25,105 bases of DNA from Neocallimastix lanati (nom. inval.) (GCA_016946835.1 JACVTC010000472.1:1-25105); one strand, 5' to 3'. Shown: positions 12,741 to 22,597, counted from the stretch's first letter. The notes: generated from the letters alone by a model not told the origin. Numbers and translations: made by a program.

Positions 12741-15700
12741 CTATTATTTATTAATTTAAAACAATAAATAAATTATAATAATATATTATTTTTAATAAAT
12801 TAATTATTGTTATATATATAAAAATATGAATTTTTAATCATAATAAAAAATTATTTTTATCCATAATTTTTTTTCATTAAATGAAGTTATTAAAAACATT
12901 TTTTTTTAATATGTAAAAATTCTAATAATAAGTATAAGCTTAAAAATATATTTTTCATTTAATTACCAGTCAAGGCTTCTATTGTAAATATATTTTTGAT
13001 AGCTCGTATAAATTTAGCGTCACCACCTGAAAAACCGATGTAATATCCTTTTTTATCCTCCGAAAAGAATTCTATACTTTCCATGCCGAGACAAAGTTTT
13101 CCATAAGAAAGTAATTTTACACCATCATCACTAGAGGAGCATGTTTTTCCAAAATTATCATCCGATACCTTTTCATTTTGTGATGATTGATCAGTATCTG
13201 CAATTTTATAATAAGTATTATCATGTTTGACATAACCTTCAATGTCAGTACAAATACCTTCTCTGGTACATGTACAAAGTAAAGTATTATTAATGTTTTC
13301 ATCAGTCACCAAGGATGGTTCACTTTTAGTGTTGGAAACAAAAAGATTCACTCCTTTTTCCTTGTAATAATTATCCAAATAAAAGGCTCTACCATTTGAT
13401 CTAACAATTACACTTTGTTTAGTAGTACTTGCTTTGGAAAATATACTTTCTTTTTCTGTTGATATAGAATAAATATTACTATCATTTATTGAAAGTTTAA
13501 TACTACTATTAAGACAAAGTTCTCCCCCATTTTTTTGTATTTTTGCAAAATCTGTATCACCACAGGTTGGTTCTGAAGCAAAACTGTCTAAGGTAATTCC
13601 ATTTGCAGCATCAACAGCAAAAGAATAATATATTTTTTCATCATCAACATCACTGGAAACCAAATAACCATAAGTCTGTTTACATATCTTATCATTATTT
13701 TCACATCTAAAAAGGGCCAAATTACTAATATTGGGAGTTAATAGAGAAGCTTTTAAATTATCATCAGATATGTTAATAATTTTTGCTTTTTCACAATCAA
13801 TCAAATTTAAATCCTCTAGATGACTTTCATCTATTATACTATTGCCATCGTTATCTATTAAATTATAATATATTATAATATCAATTGTTAATTATTAAAA
13901 TGTTAACAGTGTTCATTAATTTTAAAAAAGTTTAGAAAATAAAATTAAAAATAAAAATTTAAATAAATCAAAATTCTAAGTAATTATATTTTTCATTATT
14001 TTTTATATTATTATTATTATTTGATTATAATAAAATTTGATAATTTAAAAAAATAACAATAATAATTATTTTCTTTTTTTCTTTTTTCTAAGCTTAAAGT
14101 AATACTTTTTTATTTGTATATTTAATATTTATAATTAGTACTATAATATCATATATGTAAAAATAAATATTATTTACCTTTCAATGATATTTTAGCAATT
14201 ATATTTTCTATAGTTTTGACAAATTTATATGTTCCATCTTCGTTAATAATATAATTTTTATAACTTGTTGGGAATGGTATGCTATCAATATCACCAATAC
14301 AAAATTTTCTTTCAGTTTTTTCTAATTTACCAGCATTACTTAATGAACAACTATCTATATAATCACTCTCAATCATTTCTGATGACTCTGAAGCTTGAAT
14401 TTTATAATATTTGCTATTAATATTTGTATAACCTTCCGCCAGAGTACAAACACCTTCAGATTTACAGATATAAAGAGATAAGACACTTTCAGAAGAAGGA
14501 GTATCATTAGTGTCGATTAATTTATTGGAATCAAATAATTTCACACCATGATTGTCTGAAACTATTAAAAATATATATATATAAAAATTATTAATATAAA
14601 AAGTATTATCAAACAAAAACATAATTATATTTTTTCTTTAGGTATTATTATTTTTAAAAATATTTAAATCTTATTTATTTAATTTTTTTAACTATTTCAT
14701 ATTTTAATTTTTTTTAAATTGTTTTGAATAAAAAGATACTAAAACTATAAGAAATTGAAATAAAAATAAAAATATTATAAAATGAAAAAAACAATATAAA
14801 AATAAATGGGACTTACTATTAACAATATTTTCAAAAACAAAAGAATTAGTATCAGCGTAAATTAAAATATTTTCATCTGATAAGTTTGAAAATACAGAAC
14901 CAGAGATGGGAGGTTTTATTATATAAGTTATTGATTGATCTGTTTGGCTTAATTCCCCTTCAAAACTACCAAGACAAAGCTTATCTGAAGGTCCTAATTG
15001 TCCAACTAAACCAGGTGAACACAAATTGTTTGGAGTAACAAAATCATTATTACCATTCCAGCCAATAGAATAAAAATTTTGATTACCATTATCAATAATT
15101 TTAATATAACCAGTAGTTTTTTTACAAGATAAATCTGAACTATTATTAATTTCAATACAATAGTATAGTCCAAGATTTGGTATATCTAAATTGTCATCAG
15201 TTGGTTCCACTTTCTTTGAAATTCTATTATTCACTAAATTTACTCCTTTCGTAAGACCTTGGATTTTTAAATATTATATTATTTATAAAAAAAATTGCAT
15301 ATAAAAAAAATTGAATAAAAATAAAATTTAACAATAATTTCAAATATTAAGTAAAAAAAGTATTATTAATTCTTTTATATTCGTCAAAATTAAAAATTTC
15401 TATAAATAATTACCTTCAATACTACTTATCAAAAACATATTTTGTATTGAAGTAATAAATTTTAAACTACTTATTTCCCCTTCTTTTCCTTTAACAATAT
15501 AATTTTTTTTTTCATTAGTATTAGTTAAGAATGCGACAGCTTCATTGTCATTATCATTAATACATAGTTTTCCTTCTGTGATTAATTCACCAATATTGCC
15601 ATTGCAAGAATTTTCTAATTGGTCAATTTTATTGGATTGACTATCTTTACTTATGGAATAGTAGTTTCCACTTCCATTGGTAACAAAACCTCCTTCTAGA

Positions 15701-18700
15701 CTACAAATACCTGAAATTTCACAGCTATAAACTTTTAATTTTGTATCATTTTCTGTAGTTATATCTCCAACTTCAATAACAATATTGGAAGCGGTGAGTA
15801 AAATTTCATTACCTCTATAGAAATTATCATAGAAGATAACATTGGATGTGGAATTGGTTACAATCGAATTGTTAGTACTATCAGTAAATACATTATTAGC
15901 AACGGTATCAATAACATATATACCTTCATTTGTGAAATCAACATTCTTAGATTCAGTATTTAGACAAAATTTATTTGATGTAGCATTATTGACTGTTTCA
16001 GAAGCAATGCTTCCAATTGTTCCAGAAGTACAGTTTTCTGATGTAATAGCTGATTTAGTTCCATCGGAATTTATTTCATAAATGGTATTTGCTCCTCTCA
16101 AATAACCATAGGTTTGTTGACATTTTTTAACGGTCCCACTGAGGTTACAATTGAAAAAAAAGAGATTTGTCAGAGTTTCTGTTTTAATTTCTTTATCAAA
16201 AGATTTAAATTTCGATATCGTACTTTCGATCAAATAAATATTGAGACCATCATAAGGGTGCTCTAAATAACGTTTAAAAATAAATTAATTATATATAATT
16301 AAATAAATAAATATGATTGTAATTGTAAATACAATAATAGATATTGAATAATTTTAAAGAAATTTTTTAGAAAACTAAAAAATAAAATATAAAATAACAG
16401 TTTACTGAAAATAAAATATCTAAAATATTTAAAATATTTGAAATAACTAAAATAAAATATAGTAAAAATAAATTTAAATAAAATTAAAAAATATAGGTAA
16501 AGATAAAAAAAACGAGTTCTTAAAAAGAAAAATAATTGTAAAAAATTAATTTTTTCTCGTATTTATAAATTTTGAAATAAATAAATATTTTATCAATATT
16601 ACATCTTATTTACCTGTTATTTCTACTTTTGCGATCAGTCCTGATGCAGTTTTCACTAATATAGGTTTAGTGTTAACTTCATAAATAATGTAATTTTTTA
16701 CTTCATCTGGGTAATTTTCACTATCTGTACCTCCAGTACAAAATTTTTGATTCGAATTTAATTTACCAATACTCGATTGTGAACATTCATCAACAAAATG
16801 ACTGTCTTCCATTTTATCATAGCCATTAATTCCAATATTATAATTATCATTATCTTTTTTTGCATAACCATCAGCTGAAAAACATATACCTTCTGTATTA
16901 CAGATGTACAAGGATAACACTTCATTACCACTAATGGAATTGGGGCTAATTAATTTATTAGATTGGAATAATTTTACACCACCATCTGTTGAAACTACTC
17001 GGAAAAAATATATATTATAAAAAATTAGAATAAAAATATTATTATAATTTCTTTTAAAACTTTTTTTATTATTTATTTAAACAAAAATTCAAACAAATTA
17101 CTATTAAAAAATAATAGATTAAACAATAAAGAAAATGATGAGAAAAAAAAAAGGAACTAATTTCTTATTTATTATATCTAATATTAATTAAAAATAACTA
17201 ATTAAAAATTTTTCAAAAATAAAAATGGAATTAATCATTTTTCTCATTTTTATTATGGACATAATTTTTTTTAATAATTTTTTAAATTTTTAAATTTTTT
17301 ATGTCCATTATTTCTTTATTTTTAATTATTTTGTTTAGTTCTTTTTTCCTTAATTCTATCTTTTAATTCCTTTAAATTTTTTTTAATTTATTTATTATAC
17401 TACTTCTTTTTTCTTTAGTTCTACTCTTTTTTTTTAAAATTGTTTTCTAACTATTTTTATCTATTATTTGTTTCTATTTACTTAATTATTTTATATGATT
17501 TTTTTTCATATTATTTTTTTTTAACTGTTTTTTTTTTTTTTTTTTTTTTTTTAAGTCTATTTTTTATTATCATTACTAGTTCTTTTTTTTTAAGTCTATT
17601 TTTTATTATCATTACTAGTTCTTTTTTTTTTAAGTTTATTTTTTATTATTATCATTACTAGTTCTTTTTTTTTTAAGTCTATTTTTTATTATCATTACTA
17701 GTTCTTTTTTTTTTTTTTTTAAGTTTATTTTTTATTATCATTACTAGTTCTTTTTTTTTTAAGTTTATTTTTTATTATTATCATTACTAGTTCTTTTTTT
17801 TTTAAGTTTATTTTTTATTATTATCATTACTAGTTCTTTTTTTTTTTTAAGTTTATTTTTTATTATTATCATTTCTAGTTCTTTTTTTTTAAGTTTATTT
17901 TTTATTATTATCATTACTAGTTCTTTTTTTTTTTTTTTAAGTTTATTTTTTATTATTATCATTATTAGTTCTTTTTTTTTCTTTAGCTTTATTTTTTTAA
18001 TTTCATTTTTTTCTTATTTTTTTTAATTCTATTTCAAATAATTCCATATACTATTTCTTTAATTATTAATATTTTTATAATTAAATCTCTTAATTTCCTT
18101 CTTTTATTTTATAAAATTTTTTTATAACATTGATTTTAGCTCTAATTTTATTTTTTATCTAACTCTTTTTTTTTAAAATACTTTTTTTTAATTTATTTTT
18201 CATAATTCTTTTTTTAATTTAATACTATAATTTTATTATTAAATTACTTTCAAAAATGAAAAAGTAAAAAATATATAGAGTAAAAAATTTTTTTTTAAAA
18301 AAAAAAGGACATTAAATAATATATAAACCTACCATCTACAAATTTATCATGATAAAAAGCATTAGCTGTGGAAGAAATATAGATATTTATATCTTGCTCT
18401 TGGGAAAATACAGATCCACTACCATTGGACATAACATATGATTCTGAATCTGTTAATGTTCCAATTGAATTAGAGTCTTTAAGACAAAGACTTCCTGATG
18501 ATGTGTCTAACTTTCCAACATCAGTTTCTATACATGAGGTTACACTTTCAACTTTACCATTAACACCACTAGAATGAATTTCATAGTATTTATTAGAATT
18601 ATCTTTAACATAACCATATGTTCTTTTACATATTTTATTGTTGGTATCACAATTAAAAAGGGCTAAATAAGAAATATCATCTGATGTTATTGTATCCGAT

Positions 18701-21700
18701 GTTAAATCCGTTATTTCAGCTTCATTTAAATTAATTAAATTGAGTGATCCACTGGTGCCTTATATATTATTATTAAAATATATTATAATTAACAAAAAGA
18801 AAAGATTAGATAGAATAATAAAATATTTATAATATATCTAGGATTTGGTTTAATTTATTATCAAGTAATTAATAATAATTAAGAAAAAATAGTATATAAA
18901 TTATCAACTATAATTATTATGAATAAAATGTATATTAATTCAAAGAAAAAAAATTGTAATTAAAATAATTAATAAGCTCTAATTAAAATAAAAAATAAAA
19001 TATTAAAATATATTACTACTAGTGGGGGCTACTATAAATAAATTCTTTTTAGCAATGACTAATTTATAATTTGTTCCATCATAAGTCATATAATAACTAA
19101 TAGTGTCATTATTTATAAAGTTAATGGCATCATTATTAGATTCAGTAATACAAAGCTTTCCACTTTTAAGTAAACTATTAATATTAGATGAACAGGATTC
19201 TTTCAAATCTTCTGAATCAATTTCATTTGTACCAGTATTACCTATCTCATAGTATTTGTTATTTTTTTCCATAAAACCATCAACTTGAGAACATATACCA
19301 AAAGTATTACAAAGATAAGCTTTCAATTTGGTTACATCAGTAATTTCTGTAATTTCTGTAATTTTTGTATCCGCATCAGTGAGTACTACATTTTTGCCAT
19401 CGCTTACATCATAGAGATTATCATAGTAGAAGGCATAATTGGTTGCACTAATAACAATATTTCCAGCAGAAGCTGAAAAAATGTTATTGGCACTGACACT
19501 TATAACATATTTATTACCATTAGTCATACTATCTTTAGGATCACTGGAATCATTAATAAGACATAAATATCCATTGGATTGCAATGTTCCTATATCAGAA
19601 GAGTCACTACATTTTGATGAAGTGAAAACAACTTCTGTATTAGCATTTGATTCATCTACATCAAATGAAAAATACTTGGAATCCGTTGATTTAATATAAC
19701 CATAGGTTTGTCTACAAATTCCTTTTTCGGTATCACAATTGAAAAGTGTTAAATTTGTAATGATGCTTGCTAAATCATTAGCATTTTTATTTTCTATAGC
19801 TATTCTTGTTACATCTTCTGTATTGATAGCATTAAATTTTTCAAGATGAACTATTGAAATTAGATATAATATTTAAGAAGTACAAAAGAATAATTAATAT
19901 TATTAATTTTTACTAAAAAAAATTCTAAAAATAAAAATAATATTATTATAAGTATATTATATATATTTGTATATTCAAATTTACTATTTTTAATATAATA
20001 AAAATTATTTAATTTTTTTTAATCAATTTTTTCTTTTTTTCACTTTTTTCCTTATTTTAATTCTATATAATATTATAATTTTTTTATTCAACTCTTTTCT
20101 TTCTTTTTCTAATTTTTATATCTAATTTTAATAATTTATTAAATTCACTTTCGTTCTGACTTTTTTACTCACTATATTATATATAACTTTATATTTATAT
20201 ATATAACTAATTTCAATTTTTTTTTATATTTTACTTTTCTTTTTATTTTTTTGTAAAAATATATAATATAATATTATTTATATATTCAAAATTCTTTCTT
20301 TCATTTATTTTAATTATTTTTTTACTACAAATACGTTTCCTTTCTAATTTTTATTTTCATATTTTAATAGAATTTATTAATTGCTCTATTTTAAAAATTA
20401 TGATTTTTCTTTTTTTACATATATTATTTACTTATTTATTCTGGCTTACCTGAACCATTAAATTCTTCTTTTGTAAACATATTCTTTACTCCTCTAACAA
20501 ATAAATATTGGTCATCTTTATTATAAATATAATATTCTATTTTAGTATCTTCATTTATAAAATTAACACTCTCATTTCCGAGACATAACTTCTTGTCTGA
20601 AATTAAATTACCCGCAGTTTCTTTGGTACATTCCTTATATGCATAATCATTATCGTCAACATCGATTTTTTCTGATTCATTACCTTCAACTTTATAATAA
20701 TTATTTTGACTATCTTTTATATAGCCTTTTAAGGAATGACAAATACCATTTGTATTACAGTAATAAAGTACTAATTTTTCTTCGTCTTTAGTATTAATTG
20801 TTTCTGCAGTTGAAATCAATACACCACTTCCAAATAGTTGTATTCCCTCATTTGCACTGAGACCATTATAGATAAGAGTATTGGACGTTGCTGAAATCAC
20901 TAAACTTTTTCCTTCTATTTCATCAGAAAATATAGTTTGAGAATTCGCTGATATGATATATGATTGTCCATCTGTCATTGCTTGATCAATCTCATTAAGT
21001 CCTTGACAAAATTTCTCTCCAGTCATGAGTCCACCGATATTTGTACCACAATTATTTATTAATTGATATTCATCATTGTTTTCAAATCCTGTATATGGAA
21101 CAGAATAATAATTATTATCACTTGTCTTGAAATAACCAAAAGTTCTTTTACAGGAATTACTATCACAATTCAGTATTGCTAAATATTTTATTATTGAATC
21201 AATAGAGTTTGTTGTGGTAAGGGCAAGATCAATTCTTTCCATAGTAATGACATTAACAACATTATGTCCAGTTACTTTTTTACAGTAGCCACCTTCACAT
21301 TTATAAATATAATATTTACTTAGTTCAGAATTATTTAAATTAATATCAGTTAATGGAGTAGCTTTTTTTTAGTGTCTGTATCTATTATTACTGTATTTTC
21401 AACTATATATATATATATATTTTTAAATAAAAAAATAATTTGTTAGTTAAGAGAGAATATAAAAAAAATATAGTATAATATAAATAATGATTAAATTAAA
21501 AAAACTAATAAATAAATTTTTATATTGGTAATGAAAAATATTTTATAATTAACAAAAAATCTTTTAAAAAGTTTTTTAATATTATTAGTTTAAAAAAAAT
21601 AATAATAATAAAATTTAATTTACCACTTTGGGAAATATCATGATATATTACATTAGGAGTTTGTTTCAATATAATACCATCATTTCCTGTTGAAATAGAA

Positions 21701-22597
21701 AATATCGAATCAGATGATGGATTAGTTAGAATATATTCTTCATCATTTCCAGATGCAAATGCAAGACTTACTGATGATCCAGAAGGATTCATTCCTAAAC
21801 ATACACTCCCATTTGAATCAAGTTTACCTATTGAGTTCTTATGACATAATTCATTAGTATCTTTATCTATTTTGGAAATACTGCCGTCTTTATTTAAAGA
21901 GTAAAATACATCTTCCTCTTTTCTATAAATAAACCCTTTCGTCCAAGTATTAGCCTTAAATGTTTCATTTTGTTTAAATTTTTTTTCACCAACAACGGCC
22001 GTAAAATACTTATTTTTATATTCATTTTTCCAATCAGTTGGTTCTTCAGTTGTTAATATATAAACTGCTTTAATCTTAATATAACCAGTAGTTTTAGTAC
22101 ATCCCAAAATTGAGCAAATATATATACTACCACTTAAAACTTCTTCATGATTAATTGTATTATCACTTGTTAGATCTATTTCTATATTTTTAATTACTTC
22201 TTCATCATTTATATCAAATTTGCCTGGGACAAATACATGAACACCCGAAGTTAATTTTGAATGGCATGTGTTCTCATCAGTTATTCTATATATAAAATCA
22301 CCAGAAATACAATTTGTAAGAGTATAAATAGTATCACTTGACTCATCGGTTTCAGACGTGCAATTAGTTAGATCTATACCATTACTACATTGTTCTAATT
22401 CTATATTAATTTTATACATATTATATAGTACATTTTTAATGAAGATTTGAATTATATATAAATATAATTTTTTTAAATAGATTAGTTGAAAAAAACTCAT
22501 ATTAATAAAGTTTTATAATATATTTATTTTAAAAAAAGTCAATTATTTACCAGCTAAAACATCTTGCAATTGATATAATAATAGTATGAAATATAAA
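2974..22597 (-). CDS. Giant multi-exon scaffoldin-like cell-surface repeat protein (whole gene)
   Basis: Eleven exons are joined by ten GT-AG introns into one reading frame of about 5,240 codons. The likely role is a fungal cellulosome scaffoldin: a secreted protein whose Cys-bearing repeats bind dockerins on cellulases and hemicellulases, tethered by a C-terminal anchor. Visible evidence is the dense L-I-x-C....C and GYY-x-N-x-G repeats, a hydrophobic N-terminal stretch ending VLA before the first mature-looking residues, and a hydrophobic C-terminus. Known family members in gut fungi are very large, repeat-rich and membrane-anchored, which fits. No catalytic domain, bacterial-type cohesin or dockerin was recognised. 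The donors, acceptors, phase-1 joins and repeat alignments across junctions support one gene rather than many small ones. One frame break remains in exon 3. The initiator ATG is not identified. Alternative: another class of Cys-repeat surface protein. Confidence 0.8.
4780..5010 (-). other. Charged linker between repeat region and C-terminal region
   Basis: About 75 residues, rich in K, R, E, N and S and without Cys, follow the last regular repeat (LVHCRIGNRCKEIRVHNGIF). The segment begins near SIKRRSELEKD and looks helical or unstructured, unlike the beta-rich repeats on each side. It may be a hinge or a processing region. Confidence 0.6.
6420..8430 (-). repeat. Alternating two-unit Cys repeats in exon 11
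   Basis: Within the short-repeat region, units alternate between type A (VFLNSNY...NQLIKC...C...SGAT...EYY-N) and type B (IIEC....K-TC...). The A+B period is about 80-95 residues, with roughly nine periods. Spacers are acidic or polar and vary in length. The alternation implies growth by duplication of pairs rather than single repeats. Confidence 0.7.
12741..12966 (-). other. Intron 10 (226 bp)
   Basis: GTAATTAAAT...TAAATAATAG, phase 1, at a module boundary. This is the last intron before the 9.8-kb terminal exon. Confidence 0.87.
12967..13854 (-). CDS. Exon 10: complete long module 7
   Basis: The acceptor is TTTAATAG^ATAACG and the donor TTGACTG^GTAATT; the length is 888 bp. It reads DNDGNSIIDESHLEDLNLIDCEKAKII, then the header LALFRCENNDKICKQTYGYLVS, GGELCLNSS, IYSISTEKESIFSK and FYLDNYYKEKGVNLF, with a second header TLLCTCTREGICTDIEGY, YGKLCLGM, GYYIGFSGG and NIFTIEALT. 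The join to exon 11 makes D-NALSDGANLV, matching the module-start pattern. Confidence 0.88.
13855..14177 (-). other. Intron 9 (323 bp)
   Basis: GTAAATAATA...AATTTAATAG, phase 1, at a module boundary. A+T-rich; no further feature seen. Confidence 0.87.
14178..14561 (-). CDS. Exon 9: second half of long module 6
   Basis: The acceptor is TTTTTAATAG^TTTCAG (an alternative six bases on keeps phase) and the donor TTGAAAG^GTAAAT; the length is 384 bp. It reads SDNHGVKLFDSNKLIDT, then the header VLSLYICKSEGVCTLAEGY, AGKLEKTERKFCIGD, YKNYIINEDG and NIIAKISLKG. An upstream in-frame ATG at 14622 lies inside the intron and is not needed. Confidence 0.87.
14562..14816 (-). other. Intron 8 (255 bp)
   Basis: GTAAGTCCCA...TTTTTAATAG, phase 1, mid-module, at the point equivalent to introns 2 and 5. 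Confidence 0.85.
14817..15257 (-). CDS. Exon 8: first half of long module 6
   Basis: The acceptor is AATCCAAG^GTCTTACG and the donor AATA^GTAAGT, the textbook fungal donor; the length is 441 bp. It reads GLTKGVNLVNNRISKK, then the header LGLYYCIEINNSSDLSCKKTTGY, GQLGPSDKLCLGS, ITYIIKPPISGSVFS and FVFENIVN. The frame stays open past the donor into a hydrophobic stretch, but the next exon joins in phase and resumes the module, so I end the exon at the donor. Confidence 0.85.
15258..15413 (-). other. Intron 7 (156 bp)
   Basis: GTAATTATTT...AAATCCAAG, phase 1, at a module boundary. Confidence 0.85.
15414..16262 (-). CDS. Exon 7: complete long module 5
   Basis: The acceptor is TTATTTAG^AGCACC and the donor ATTGAAG^GTAATT; the length is 849 bp. 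It reads EHPYDGLNIYLIESTISKF, then the header LFFFNCN...KKCQQTYGYLRG, IGSIASE, NKFCLNTES, IYVIDTVANNVFTD and FYDNFYRGNEILLT, with a second header LKVYSCEISGICSLEGGF, IGELITEGKLCIN and NMFLISSIEG. There is no intron at the mid-module point used in exons 5/6 and 8/9. Confidence 0.88.
16263..16613 (-). other. Intron 6 (351 bp)
   Basis: GTAAATAAGA...GTTATTTAG, phase 1, at a module boundary. A+T-rich, nothing else seen in it. Confidence 0.85.
16614..16994 (-). CDS. Exon 6: second half of long module 4
   Basis: The acceptor is CCGAGTAG^TTTCAACAG (a second AG nine bases on also keeps phase 1) and the donor ATAACAG^GTAAAT; the length is 381 bp. It reads VSTDGGVKLFQSNKLI, then the header VLSLYICNTEGICFSADGY, IGKLNSNQKFCTGG, KNYIIYEV and LIAKVEITG. 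It is most similar to exon 9, sharing VKLF-SNKLI, LSLYIC--EG-C, FC-G--DS and KNYII. Confidence 0.85.
16995..18332 (-). other. Intron 5 (1,338 bp), mid-module, minisatellite-bearing
   Basis: GTAGGTTTAT...CCGAGTAG, phase 1. It is the longest intron in the gene, splitting module 4 at the same point as introns 2 and 8. It contains a ten-copy minisatellite (about 17530-17972) and a short inverted repeat (ATGGACATAA at 17255-17264, TTATGTCCAT at 17299-17308). Poly-T/poly-A tracts dominate the rest. Confidence 0.82.
17530..17972. repeat. Ten-copy minisatellite in intron 5
   Basis: The unit on the plus strand is a T-run followed by AAGTTTATTTTTTATTATTATC and ATTACTAGTTC. Ten copies end in CTAGTTC or TTAGTTC, near 17582, 17621, 17662, 17704, 17749, 17792, 17836, 17881, 17923 and 17971. 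Unit length is about 39-48 bp; it varies through the T-run length and one or two ATT triplets. Some copies have AAGTCTA in place of AAGTTTA. Confidence 0.9.
18333..18758 (-). CDS. Exon 5: first half of long module 4
   Basis: This exon has no start codon of its own. The acceptor is TATATAAG^GCACCAG and the donor GTAGATG^GTAGGT; the length is 426 bp, phase 1-1. It reads GTSGSLNLINLNEAEITD, then the header YLALFNCDTNNKICKRTYGY, SCIETDVGKL, GSLCLKDSNS, SYVMSNGSGSVFS and AFYHDKFVD, matching the first half of the other modules in order. The second half lies in exon 6, after a 1.3-kb intron. Confidence 0.85.
18759..19016 (-). other. Intron 4 (258 bp)
   Basis: GTAATATATT...ATATATAAG, phase 1, at a module boundary. 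A second donor three bases upstream (GTAGTA) is possible. Confidence 0.78.
19017..19850 (-). CDS. Exon 4: complete long module 3
   Basis: The acceptor is TTTCAATAG^TTCATC and the preferred donor ACTAGTA^GTAATA (an overlapping alternative, ACTA^GTAGTA, ends the exon at 19020 and removes one codon). The length is 834 bp. The module begins NLTLFNCD...ICRQTYGYIKS, continues through GYLCLINDS and the FYYDNLYDV strand, then a second Cys header (KLKAYLCNTFGICSQVDGF), KLCITESN and ends LFIVAPTS. Exons 4 and 7 are close relatives, sharing TKLK-Y-C...GIC and GKLCI in the same order. Confidence 0.85.
19851..20449 (-). other. Intron 3 (599 bp)
   Basis: GTAAGCCAGA...TTTCAATAG, phase 1, at a module boundary. 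The interior is A-rich on the gene strand (T-rich as written), with no ORF or repeat family that I can see. Confidence 0.82.
20450..21402 (-). CDS. Exon 3: end of module 1 plus complete module 2, with a frame break
   Basis: The acceptor is ATATATAG^TTGAAAATAC and the donor GGTTCAG^GTAAGC. The 5' part reads V-ENTVIIDTDTKK and then loses frame in a run of eight A (21363-21370). The rest reads in another frame: ATPLTDINLNNSELSKYYIYKC... into a full module (YLAILNCDSNSCKRTFGY ... LFVRGVKNMFTKEEFNGS). The 953-bp length is the only one among internal exons not divisible by three. The missing base in the A tract could be a true mutation or a homopolymer sequencing error. A splice acceptor at AAAAAAAAG^CT would also restore phase 1 but lacks a pyrimidine tract. 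The internal module has no mid-module intron. Confidence 0.75.
21403..21623 (-). other. Intron 2 (221 bp)
   Basis: GTAAATTAAA...ATATATATAG, phase 1. It lies at the mid-module point, after VIYHDISQS. Confidence 0.75.
21624..22400 (-). CDS. Exon 2: N-terminal domain and first half of long module 1
   Basis: The acceptor is AATATAG^AATTAG and the donor CAAAGTG^GTAAAT; the length is 777 bp, phase 1 to phase 1. After a Cys-containing N-terminal segment (ELEQCSNGIDLTNC...) comes a module header (SIYICSILGCTKTTGYIKI) and the usual half-module tail (IGKLDSNGSVCLG ... EEYILTNPSSDSIFS ... VIYHDISQS). An atypical insertion of about 55 residues (around 22045-21895, rich in K, N, T and aromatic residues) separates the GYI header from the YSL strand that normally follows. 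It is open and less A+T-rich than the introns, so I read it as coding. Confidence 0.8.
22401..22550 (-). other. Intron 1 (150 bp)
   Basis: GTAAATAATT...TTAATATAG. It separates the putative signal-peptide exon from exon 2. An ATG at 22498-22500 inside it is in frame with exon 2, but is taken as intronic. Confidence 0.65.
22551..22597 (-). CDS. Exon 1 (partial): probable signal-peptide exon
   Basis: On the minus strand the frame reads LYFILLLYQLQDVLA and is followed directly by a donor, GCTG^GTAAATAATT (intron begins 22550). Joined in phase 1 to exon 2 it gives VLA-ELEQC, which resembles a signal-peptidase site after a short hydrophobic core. The upstream limit given is a possible TAG acceptor at 22598-22599. 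The same frame stays open upstream for about 45 more codons to a TAA but contains no ATG, so either an additional 5' exon carries the start codon or the start lies elsewhere. The donor is much better supported than the 5' limit. Confidence 0.45.

Noticed and set aside
14170-14622. Independent 150-aa gene starting at 14622
   Set aside because: The N-terminal part is A+T-rich intron sequence; the splice acceptor at 14562 joins the rest to exon 8 in frame.
14704-14816. C-terminal hydrophobic tail of the 15234-14704 ORF as a membrane anchor
   Set aside because: It lies downstream of a consensus donor GTAAGT and is intron read-through.
17765-17962. 65-residue Lys/Ile repeat ORF
   Set aside because: It is only the translation of the intronic minisatellite.
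17530-17972. CRISPR-like spacing of the minisatellite
   Set aside because: Units are contiguous, low-complexity and without unique spacers, in an intron of a eukaryotic gene.
22498-22500. ATG opening the 22500-21520 frame as the gene's start codon
   Set aside because: The codons before ELEQC lie between a good donor (22550) and acceptor (22401), are A+T-rich, and the join through the intron gives a signal-peptide-like sequence in phase 1.
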